Source: Chloroflexaceae bacterium
GTDB lineage: Bacteria > Chloroflexota > Chloroflexia > Chloroflexales > Chloroflexaceae
Direction: 5' to 3'
DNA length: 64,000 nucleotides
Assembly: GCA_012031225.1 (NCBI GenBank)
Contig: JAAUTZ010000001.1
Location: 62,001 to 126,000 of the forward strand
Notes under the pieces: model-generated
Seen by the model: the letters and a program-made list of their open reading frames with translations, nothing else
The model's database searches: none
Told to the model about the DNA's origin: nothing
In this document: piece after piece, positions 29,000-37,600 of the stretch
Layout of the letters: the number at the start of each line of letters is the position of its first letter
Numbering within the stretch: the first letter of the stretch is position 1
Program-made: the position numbers and the translations under genes

Positions 29000-29149
29000 A
29001 GCTTGCTCCATCTTGTTGCACGGTATGGTTGTGAGATAAACTATTATGAGTATACCACACTATGCACCAAGAACTTCGGGCATGTGCAGTGGCTGCACAT
29101 GCTACCGTTTGCCCGCGTCCGTAGGGGTGTCAGCGCAGGCACACCACGC

Positions 29150-29195
29150 AGGACACGCAGCAGGGCAGGTGCTACGGGGCTAGGGGGCAGGGGGG
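29150..29195. repeat. Intergenic dispersed repeat, copy 2
   Basis: Shares GGACACG, GGGCAGGTGCTA and a GGGGGCAGGGGG tail, in the same order and orientation, with 28102-28143. It lies upstream of the second PAS-STAS gene, beyond the end of the ABC ATPase gene. Confidence 0.45.
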
Positions 29196-29226
29196 AAGGA
29201 CGCAGCGTGGCGTGGGTGGGGGACCC

Positions 29227-30828
29227 TCACCCCGCATTTGGCTGCACCCCCGCCATCAGCAAGCCAATCCGCTCCGGCACGGCGGTGTGGTGTGGCAAAA
29301 TGTCCATAATCCGCCCCGCAAACATCACCGCCACCCGATCAGCGAGCTTGAGGATCTCATCCAGATCCTCCGAAATCAAGATAATCGCCGCCCCTGCCGC
29401 CCGTCGTTCGCGCAAGATCTGGTGAATATACTCACTCGCCCCAATATCCACCCCGCGTGTCGGCTGTGCTGCAATCAACAGGCGCGGCGTGCGGCTCAAT
29501 TCCCGCGCCATAATCACCTTCTGGATATTGCCGCCCGATAGATTCTTGATCGTGGTTTGCGAACTGGGGGTCTTCACCCGGAATACGTCTATCAACCGCC
29601 GGCTAACTGCGTGGATCGCGCCGAGCCGCAGGAAGTTCCAGCGGGCGTAGGGCGGGGCTTCATGATCGCGGAGGATCACATTCTCGGCAACATTAAAGCT
29701 CAGCACCACCCCATCGCGCATGCGCTCTTCAGGAATGTAGGCAACCCCATCATGCATCCGCCGCTGCGAGCTGTGCGCGGTAATATCCGTGCCACCCAGC
29801 ACAATCTGCCCGTGATCGAGGGCCCGCAAGCCCGCTAACACCTCAGCCAATTCGCGCTGACCATTGCCCGATACCCCCGCCACCCCCAGAATTTCGCCCG
29901 GATACGCATCAAAGCCAACATCCTGCAACGCTAGCGTGCCACGTTCGCCGTGCGCGGTAACATGACGCACACGGAGCAACGGCGCAAGGCTGGGGTAGTC
30001 GGGCGGTGGGCCAGCATCAGCCGGACGTTCGAGCTGCACCGCCCGCCCCACCATCATCCGCGCCAATCCATCGCGGGACATGCCTGCGACGGGGTGCGTG
30101 CCAACCACTGCGCCCTGCCGCAGCACCGTCACCCGGTCACACAGATCAATGATCTCATGCAGCTTGTGGGAGATAAAGATCAAGGCGTGCCCCGCAGCCC
30201 GCATCTGCTTCAGCGTGCGAAACAGGTCATCCACTTCCTGCGGGGTCAACACAGCAGTTGGCTCATCCAGCACCAGCAGATCGGCTCCCCGATACAGGGC
30301 TTTGATGATCTCGACGCGCTGCTGCTCGCCCACCGCTAGCTGCCCCACCTGAGCAAAAGGATCAACCTGCAAACCATAGCCCGCCGCCAGCGTGGTGATG
30401 CGGGCTGCAACACGCTCAAGATCAAGGCGGATGCCCCGTGTGGAGCGCAAGCCGAGCGCAACATTCTCGACGACGGTGAGTTCGGGCACGAGCATAAAAT
30501 GCTGGTGGATCATGCCGATGCCGTGCCCAATCGCATCTAGCGGCGAGTGGATCGTAATCACCGCATCATTGAGCCGGATCTGCCCAGCATCCGGCTGATA
30601 CAAGCCGTAGAGGATCTTCATCAGGGTGCTTTTGCCAGCACCATTCTCGCCGAGCAAGGCGTGGATCTCGCCTGCTTGCACATCAAAGCTGACATTGTTG
30701 TTGGCGATCACACCCGGAAAGCGTTTAGTGATACCTTCGAGGGCAAGGCTGCGGATGCGCGGCGGGTGCAGCGCAGCCACCGCCTGCGGTGGGCCGGTGG
30801 GGGTAGGCACAGGGGCACGGTGGTTCAT
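29227..30828 (-). CDS. ABC transporter ATP-binding protein, BMP-type nucleoside importer
   Basis: A 533-residue double nucleotide-binding protein of the NupO/RbsA type. The first domain is intact: [22 protein letters not shown] and [14 protein letters not shown]. The second has a degenerate Walker A ([10 protein letters not shown]), [16 protein letters not shown] and a Walker B ending in AQPTRGVD where the catalytic Glu is Gln, as is usual for this subfamily. It energises import through the two permeases and the lipoprotein encoded just upstream. It is the last gene of a four-gene minus-strand operon. Confidence 0.9.
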   Translation of the reverse strand: MNHRAPVPTPTGPPQAVAALHPPRIRSLALEGITKRFPGVIANNNVSFDVQAGEIHALLGENGAGKSTLMKILYGLYQPDAGQIRLNDAVITIHSPLDAIGHGIGMIHQHFMLVPELTVVENVALGLRSTRGIRLDLERVAARITTLAAGYGLQVDPFAQVGQLAVGEQQRVEIIKALYRGADLLVLDEPTAVLTPQEVDDLFRTLKQMRAAGHALIFISHKLHEIIDLCDRVTVLRQGAVVGTHPVAGMSRDGLARMMVGRAVQLERPADAGPPPDYPSLAPLLRVRHVTAHGERGTLALQDVGFDAYPGEILGVAGVSGNGQRELAEVLAGLRALDHGQIVLGGTDITAHSSQRRMHDGVAYIPEERMRDGVVLSFNVAENVILRDHEAPPYARWNFLRLGAIHAVSRRLIDVFRVKTPSSQTTIKNLSGGNIQKVIMARELSRTPRLLIAAQPTRGVDIGASEYIHQILRERRAAGAAIILISEDLDEILKLADRVAVMFAGRIMDILPHHTAVPERIGLLMAGVQPNAG

Positions 30829-30909
30829 CGCGGGGGTTGCTCCTCTTTACGGGGTGCGCCATGCAGGGGGCGGGAGCCGCCCCCACGCACCGCACCCGAT
30901 TGGGCTGGC

Positions 30910-31935
30910 TTACTCTGCCAGCGGATCCACGCTTCCCGCCACAAGCGCACTCTGGGCGGCGGCGGCTTGTTCGGCGACTTCCGCAGGCAGCGCAAAGCCA
31001 TCGTTAAAGGACATCTTCAGCCCCTCATTCTCTAACGTTAGCTCATACGCCTCGCCTCCCAATTCGCCGGCTTGATGCTTGGCAATCATATCGCTGATGA
31101 CTGCACCCCAATCATAGAGCTGGGTTGAGACGACAATCTCTGGGGCGAGCGAGCTTTGGCTAGATTGGGTGCCGAGCCATAGCACGTTGTTCTCTTTGGC
31201 CACGCCAATCGCCCCCACCACCTGCTGCGCCGAGCCAGTCAGCACATCCGCTCCGGCGGCAATCTGGACATTCGCGGTTTCGGCGGCAAGCGCAGTATCG
31301 CCAAACGAGCCAGTATAGGCAACCTGTACGGTGATGCTCGGATCAACCGACGCAACCCCATTGACAAAGCCATCCACGTAATCTTTGGCATCGCCCGCCT
31401 CGACGGGCCCAATCACGCCAATCACCTTGCTCTCGGTCAATTGGGCCGCGATCACCCCGTTCACAAAGCCCCCTTGCGCGGCGAGGGCATTGTAGGCAAA
31501 GACGTTGCTCAAGCCTTCGGCTGCGCCAGTGTCAATCGCGGTGCCCCACGCAAAGCTGGTTTCGGGAAAATCGGCGGCAACCTCAAACAGGCTCGTGCCA
31601 TACTGCGTGCCGTGCGCGATCACAAGATCGTTGCCCTCAGCGGCATAATCGCGCAGCGCGGCAGCGGCATCGGTCACATTAAACATATTCTCGGAATAGG
31701 CAATCTGCATGGCACTTTCGCCGCCTAGCTCAGCTTGCACCGCTACCAGTGCATCATACATCGCTTGGCTCCATGCGAGGTCAGTGGTGCCACTCGGCAT
31801 CACCACCGCTACCCGGAAGGGGGCTTCTTCGGCGGCGGGGGCTTCCGGCGCGGCAGGCGCGGGCGCAGCCTCGCCACAGCCGAGGAGTAACAGGGGCATC
31901 AGCAACACAAGCAACAGATACGACATGATTCGCAT
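30910..31935 (-). CDS. BMP-family substrate-binding lipoprotein
   Basis: A 341-residue lipoprotein: a hydrophobic signal ending in the lipobox LLLLGC, then an Ala/Pro/Glu linker, then a Bmp/PnrA-like periplasmic binding fold (FRVAVVMPSGTTDLAWSQAM, NDLVIAHGTQYGTSLFEVA, IGVIGPVEAGDAKDYVDGF, WLGTQSSQSSLAPEIVVS). BMP proteins typically bind purine or pyrimidine nucleosides. An AAAGGAA site precedes the start. The gene lies between a permease and the ATPase. Confidence 0.9.
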   Translation of the reverse strand: MRIMSYLLLVLLMPLLLLGCGEAAPAPAAPEAPAAEEAPFRVAVVMPSGTTDLAWSQAMYDALVAVQAELGGESAMQIAYSENMFNVTDAAAALRDYAAEGNDLVIAHGTQYGTSLFEVAADFPETSFAWGTAIDTGAAEGLSNVFAYNALAAQGGFVNGVIAAQLTESKVIGVIGPVEAGDAKDYVDGFVNGVASVDPSITVQVAYTGSFGDTALAAETANVQIAAGADVLTGSAQQVVGAIGVAKENNVLWLGTQSSQSSLAPEIVVSTQLYDWGAVISDMIAKHQAGELGGEAYELTLENEGLKMSFNDGFALPAEVAEQAAAAQSALVAGSVDPLAE

Positions 31936-31991
31936 ACGTTCGATTCCTTTCTGGTGAATCTCAAATTGCTATTACGTTATGGCACCAGCCC

Positions 31992-32921
31992 TCACGTCCC
32001 GCGGGTAAACGGGTACGTAAGCGCGGTGGGGTCACTTGCCCGCCGCAACGGGATTGCTAGCACCACAATCGTCAAAATATAGGGCAGCATAATCGCTAGC
32101 TCGGTCTTGATTGGAATCCCTAGCACTTGGAGCCAGATTTGCAGCGCACTCACGAAGCTAAAGAGCAACACGCCCAATAGCACGCCGTAAGGTCGCCAGC
32201 CGCCAAAATAGACGAGGGCTACCGCGATGAAGCCTAGCCCACTGGTCATATTCTCTTGGAAGATATTCTGCGCCGAAATCGAGAGCGAAGCCCCGCCCAC
32301 TGCTGCAAGCACAGCACCAATACAGACGGTGATGTAGCGGGTGAGGATCACATTCACGCCGAGTGAATCGGCGGCTTGGGGATTGTTGCCGACAGCCCGC
32401 ACGGCCAAGCCCCATGTGGTTTGATTGAAGACCCACGCCACGAGCGGCACAAGGGCGAAGGCAAAATAGACAAGGACCGAGTGATTGAAGAAGATCGTGC
32501 CGAGCACGGGGATCTCGCTGAGCAACGGGATTGCAAGGCGCGGGAAGCCATTGACACTCTCGACCGTGCCCAGCAGCACCTTAAACAGGAGGCTCGACAT
32601 GCCCAAGCCAAACAGATACAGCCCAATCCCGCTGATGCCTTGCTCGGCGCGAAGCGTGACGCTGATGAATGCCATCAGCAAGCCCATCAGTAAGCCCACG
32701 AACATCGCCGCCCCTACGCCAGCCCAGAGGTTGCCGGTAGTGAAAACGACATAAAAGGCGGTGAAGGCTCCCATCAGCATGATCCCGTCTACGCCGAGAT
32801 TGAGCACGCCCGAACGTTGGGCAATCGTTTCGCCGAGCGCGGCATACAGGTAGGGCGTAGCAAGGCGCACGGTAGATGCAAGTATGCCAGTGATTGTGGC
32901 AAAGTTGAAGATCGTTTCCAT
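31992..32921 (-). CDS. ABC transporter permease, nucleoside importer (NupQ-like)
   Basis: A 309-residue membrane protein of the BPD_transp_2 family with about eight to nine hydrophobic segments. Family stretches: TPYLYAALGETIAQRSGVLN at the N-terminus, LGVDGIMLMGAFTAFYVVF, and the cytoplasmic coupling region GLAVRAVGNNPQAADSLGV. It starts 5 nt beyond the stop of the other permease gene, so the two are probably translated together as a heterodimer. Confidence 0.9.
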   Translation of the reverse strand: METIFNFATITGILASTVRLATPYLYAALGETIAQRSGVLNLGVDGIMLMGAFTAFYVVFTTGNLWAGVGAAMFVGLLMGLLMAFISVTLRAEQGISGIGLYLFGLGMSSLLFKVLLGTVESVNGFPRLAIPLLSEIPVLGTIFFNHSVLVYFAFALVPLVAWVFNQTTWGLAVRAVGNNPQAADSLGVNVILTRYITVCIGAVLAAVGGASLSISAQNIFQENMTSGLGFIAVALVYFGGWRPYGVLLGVLLFSFVSALQIWLQVLGIPIKTELAIMLPYILTIVVLAIPLRRASDPTALTYPFTRGT

Positions 32922-32926
32922 TCGGG

Positions 32927-34075
32927 TTAGCTCCGTACTTCGACTTCGTTGGCAGGGGCGGCTGGCGCTAGCTCGGCGGCGGGGGCGTGGCGTTCCAGTT
33001 GGCGGGCTGTCTGAATGGCTTTGCGCCGATCACTGCGGCGTTGCACCCAATAGGCACTGCCCACCACAAAGAGCACGATCAGCCCATTCAAGGCGGTGAT
33101 CAATGCTGCTGGAACTTGCACATCGCGCTGCATCTTGTCGGCTCCCACGAGCAATGCCCCAAACAGCATGGACGAGGGGATCACCCCCAGTGGGTGCAGC
33201 CCACCAAAAAGCGCGACCACGATGCCATTGAAGCCATAGCCGCCGGAGATCCCCTCGACGACGCGGCGATGCACACCGAGTACCTCGAACGCCCCCGCTA
33301 GCCCGCAAAACATCCCACTCAGGGTCATAGCGAGCGTCATGTAGCGGGGCACCGAGATGCCTGCATAGCGTGCGGCGTGCGGGTTTTCCCCGATGGCACG
33401 AATGCGGTAGCCCCATGTGGTACGCCACAGCAAGACGTATACTAGCACCGCAAGCACCAGCGCAACAATGAAGCCGGCGTGGAACAAGGTTTGGGGTACG
33501 AGGCGCGGCAACCAGACGTGCTGTGGGACGCGATCTGATTGGGGGATGTTGGTGCCAGCGGCAACTTGGGCCGGATCGAGCATCAAGGTTGGCTCGCTCA
33601 GCAGCAGCAGCATCAGTTGCAGCGCAATCGCATTGAGCATCACCGTCGTGAGGATTTCGTTTGCGCCGAGCCGCGCTTTCAGGATGCCGGGAATGAAGGC
33701 CCACACGCCGCCTGCGCCCGCTCCTGCGAGGGCGGCGAGCGGCAGCAAGAGCACGCCGGGCAGATCGCGCAGGGCGAGGGCTACGGCGGTGGTGGCGAGG
33801 GTGCCCACGATTAGCTGCCCTTCGCCACCGATGTTGATCATGCGGGCCCGAAAGGCAATCGCGATCCCCAGCCCAACGAGCAGGAGCGGGGTGGCTTTGG
33901 TGAGCGTTTGGGTAATCCCAGAGAGGCTCCCAAAGGCCCCCTGCGCCATGCTCTGGTAGGCGAGCAAGGGGTTGACGTTGAGTACGGCAAGCATCAGCGC
34001 ACCAAGAATGAGTGCTGCGCCAACCGCCGCGAAGGGCAACAATGCCTCCAGAATACGCGATGCTATCTGTTTCAC
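32927..34075 (-). CDS. ABC transporter permease, nucleoside importer (NupP-like)
   Basis: A 382-residue BPD_transp_2 permease. It has about ten hydrophobic segments, the coupling-loop motif YRIRAIGENPHAARYAGISV, and a charged Ala/Arg/Glu-rich C-terminal tail (QRRSDRRKAIQTARQLERH). It begins with GTG and is first in the operon order permease, permease, lipoprotein, ATPase. The common order in Firmicutes puts the lipoprotein first. Confidence 0.9.
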   Translation of the reverse strand: MKQIASRILEALLPFAAVGAALILGALMLAVLNVNPLLAYQSMAQGAFGSLSGITQTLTKATPLLLVGLGIAIAFRARMINIGGEGQLIVGTLATTAVALALRDLPGVLLLPLAALAGAGAGGVWAFIPGILKARLGANEILTTVMLNAIALQLMLLLLSEPTLMLDPAQVAAGTNIPQSDRVPQHVWLPRLVPQTLFHAGFIVALVLAVLVYVLLWRTTWGYRIRAIGENPHAARYAGISVPRYMTLAMTLSGMFCGLAGAFEVLGVHRRVVEGISGGYGFNGIVVALFGGLHPLGVIPSSMLFGALLVGADKMQRDVQVPAALITALNGLIVLFVVGSAYWVQRRSDRRKAIQTARQLERHAPAAELAPAAPANEVEVRS

Positions 34076-34599
34076 AAGCAGCTGATTGGGTGACTAGGGC
34101 TAGGGCCATAGTGTAAGTAGAAATGTTGACCACTCTACTTATCATAGGGAGTTTCACAGTGGCTGTCTATCGTGTGTTCGCACAAGATTCGGGCAGGCGG
34201 ATGTGGAGTATCTGCACAGGCAAGCGCAACTTGGGCGGGGGCTGCCCCCGTGCCATCCTTCTCTGAGACCTAGCACCTGAGACCTAGCACCTGACACCGA
34301 CACGTCACCCCTACGACAGGCAGGCGGCGGCGAACGGCGAAGGCGCAAGCTGTGTCATCACGTCATCCCTTCTGGGTTGCCTTTGTTATATATGCAGGCG
34401 CGGCTCTTGGGCAACGTCTGGCCCCCGTGCCCGCTGACACCTACCTCGTGCCCTGCCGGCTCATAATCACGGCTTTTGCATCCTTGGCAAGCGCGGCGGT
34501 CAGGCCGACAAGCTCCTGCTCGCACCCGGCGAGGTCCGCTACGGGTGGGGGATGGCGAGCAGTGCGGCAGTAGGCAGGGCAGTCACGCAGATCGAGCGG
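34076..34599. other. Intergenic region without a recognisable gene
   Basis: About 520 nt between the nucleoside transporter and the FG-GAP/PKD surface gene. Short open frames exist, but none has a ribosome-binding site or recognisable motif. It contains a 14-bp tandem duplication and probably the transporter promoter. This is the left edge of the accessory block. Confidence 0.5.
34265..34292 (+). repeat. 14-bp tandem duplication (GAGACCTAGCACCT twice)
   Basis: Two perfect adjacent copies. The core TAGCACCT resembles, in reverse complement, the AGGTGCTA core of the dispersed intergenic repeats near 28.1 and 29.2 kb. Confidence 0.75.
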
Positions 34600-34628
34600 G
34601 CAGCGGGTTGAGGAATTATACCCGCTGC
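34600..34628 (-). terminator. Hairpin enclosing the stop codon of the FG-GAP/PKD gene
   Basis: A 9-bp perfect stem, GCAGCGGGT/ACCCGCTGC, with an 11-nt loop that contains the TAA stop codon. No T-run follows on the minus strand, so this is a weak terminator candidate or an mRNA 3'-end stabiliser. Confidence 0.35.
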
Positions 34629-37600
34629 TGTGCACGTATTGTCAGTGTATTAAGGCTCATGGATGCACGCGCTAAATGAAACCGCGGATGAGTGCGATAC
34701 GTTGCTTGCGTGCCGATGTGGGTGCGTGCCTGCGCGGTGATTGTGGGGGTTGGTTCAGTTGTCGGCTCTAGTGTCGTCGTAATGGTCGGCGTTGGCTCAA
34801 GCGTTGGGGTGATGGTCGGCTCTAGTGTCGTCGTGATGGTCGGCGTTGGCGGTTCAGCATTTGCAGCACGTACCACGAACGGGAGGTAGACACCACGACG
34901 TGGGCTATCGGTAATGTTGATGGTACGGCTTGTGCTGACGGGCGTGCCAAGTCCATTGAATGCCGTTACCGTAATTCGCTGTGTGCCTGTCACCAGCCAC
35001 GTATACCGCACAGTGCTTTGTTGTGCAGCAAGGGTTGTTGTGAACGTTGCTTGTCCATCAGCCTGCCACGTATAGGTAATGGGAAGCGTTGCTGTTGCGG
35101 GACTGACCGTTGCAGTGAAGCTATAGGTGGTTGAAAACACACCGCTTGCAACCCCATCCAATATGATCTGTTCCACTGCTACTGGAGCCTCTGGTACACT
35201 GATGGTAATGCTTGTGGTCGTACTGACCACTGTTCCGGCGGCGTTGATTGCCTGCACCTGCACTTGTTTTGTTCCAGTAGTCGCCCACGTATAAGCGACT
35301 GTTGCGGCACCACGATTCAACACCTGCGTTTGTGGAATTTGGCCGCTAGCTGTCCACGTATAGGTGATCGGGAGCGTGGCATCACTTGGCGTAACCGTCG
35401 CCGTGAAGGAGTATTCCGCACCGATTAGTCCCGCACTCTGCCCGCTCAACCCGACGGCTTGTAGGGCAATCACGGGCAGGGGCGGTGGGGGATCAGGCGC
35501 AACGAAGATCACGGCAGTTGCAGTGACGACACCCGCTGCATTCGCGGCGGTCACGGTAATCCGTTGGGTTCCGGTGATGTCCCACGCATACACCACAGCA
35601 TTGGTAAGGCTGTCTGTTGTTGTGAGGAGCGCGGTCTGCCCATCGGCTTGCCACGTATAGGTAATCGGGGTCGTCGTGTCGCTTGGTGTGACGGTGGCGG
35701 TCACGGTGATCGGAGCAACAAGGCGCGTATTTAGTGGTGCGCTCAGGTTCAGCCCTAGTGGCGCTGTGATTAGACGGGGTGTAGAATCCGCTTCGACCAG
35801 AAGGGTTGTTGTTTCTGTCACAACGCCAAAGGCATTCGCGGCAGTCACGGTAATGCGTTGAGTTCCGGTGATGTCCCACGCATACACCACAGCATTGGTA
35901 ACGCTATCTGTTGTTGTGAGAAGCGGGGTTTGCCCATCAGCTTGCCACGTATAAGTAATCGGTGTTGTTGTTGTGCTGGGCGCAACTGTTGCCGTGATCG
36001 TGACTGGAACGGCAGTTTGGGTCGTCGTTGGGGCATCAAGCGTTAGGCGACTCGGCGCAGTGAAGATTGGCTGGGTACGGATTGTGATCGTTGTTGTGTC
36101 ACTCACGACCCCACCTGCGGCGTTGGTCGCTTGCACCCGCACCTGCTTGGTTCCGGCCGTATCCCACGTATAGCTCAGCACGGCAGTGGCGCTATTCAGC
36201 ACGAGCGTTTGAGGTGGCTGTCCCGTTGCTGTCCACGTATAGGTGATGGGAAGGGTGGCATCGCTTGGCGCAACTGTCGCCGTGAAGGGGTAGGCGGTGT
36301 CAGTCAGCCCTTCGCTGTTGCCACTCAGCCCGATGGCTTGCACCGCAATGACGGGCGGGGGCGGGGTGCCAATGGCGATGCTCACCGTGTCACTCACGAC
36401 CACGCCCGCGGCGTTGGTCACTTGCACCCGCACCTGCTTGGTTCCGGCGGTATCCCACGTATAGCTCAGCACGGCAGTGGGGCTATTCAGCACGAGCGTT
36501 TGGGCCGGCTGTCCGGTTGCTGTCCACGTATAGGTGATCGGGAGTGTGGCATCGCTTGGCGCAACTGTCGCCGTGAAGGGGTAGGCGGTGTCAGTCAGCC
36601 CCTCGCTGTTGCCACTCAGCCCGATGGCTTGCACCGCAATGACGGGCGGCGGCGGGGTGCCAATGGCGATGCTCACCGTGTTACTCACCACCCCGCCTGC
36701 GGCGTTGGTAGCCCGCACCCGCACCTGTTTGGTTCCGGCCGTATCCCACGTATAGCTCAGCACGGCAGTGGGACTATCCAACACGAGCGTTTGAGCCGGC
36801 TGTCCGGTCGCTGTCCACGTATAGGTGATGGGGAAGGTGGCATCGCTTGGCGCAACCGCCGCCGTGAAGGGGTAAGCGGTGTCAGTCAGCCCCTCGCTGT
36901 TGCCACTCAGCCCGATGGCTTGCACCGCAATGACGGGCGGCGGCGGGGTGCCAATGGCGATGCTCACCGTGTTACTCACCACCCCGCCCGCGGCGTTGGT
37001 CGCTTGCACCCGCACCTGTTTGGTTCCGGCCGTATCCCACGTATAGCTCAGCACGGCCGTCGGGCTATCCACCACGAGCGTTTGAGGCGGCTGCCCGGTT
37101 GCTGTCCACGTATAGGTGATGGGGAGGGTGGCATCGCTCGGCGCAACCGCCGCCGTGAAGGGGTAGGCGGTGTCAGTCAGCCCCTCGCTGTTGCCACTTA
37201 GCCCCACCGCTTGCAGCCCGATCACGGGCGGGGGTGGAGTGCCAATGGCGATGCTCACTGTGTTACTCACTACCCCGCCCGCGGCGTTGGTCGCTTGCAC
37301 CCGCACCTGCTTGGTTCCGGCCGTATCCCACGTATAACTCAGCACGGCAGTGGGGCTATCCACCACGAGCGTTTGAGGCGGCTGTCCCATTGCTGTCCAC
37401 GTATAGGTGATGGGGAGGGTGGCATCGCTCGGCGCAACCGCCGCCGTGAAGGGGTAGGCGGTGTCGGTCAGCCCTTCGCTGTTGCCACTCAGTAGCACCG
37501 ACGTAAGTGCAGTCGGCGGCGGCGGTGGCTCATCCGCAACGAGGATCGTTGTCGTTGCGGTGCGCGAACTGACTTCATTCTCGACCGTGATAGTGATGCG

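Noticed and set aside
34352-34679. Small plus-strand ORFs in the gap before the FG-GAP/PKD gene
   Set aside because: Short, overlapping in several frames, without ribosome-binding sites or homology-like motifs.
36131-37201. Long plus-strand ORF (356 residues) with regular repeats
   Set aside because: It is antisense to the PKD array; its periodic sequence simply mirrors the 291-bp repeats, and it has no ribosome-binding site or known motif.
36046-37500. Possible CRISPR array
   Set aside because: Repeat units are 291 bp, contiguous and in one coding frame; there are no short repeats with unique spacers and no cas genes.
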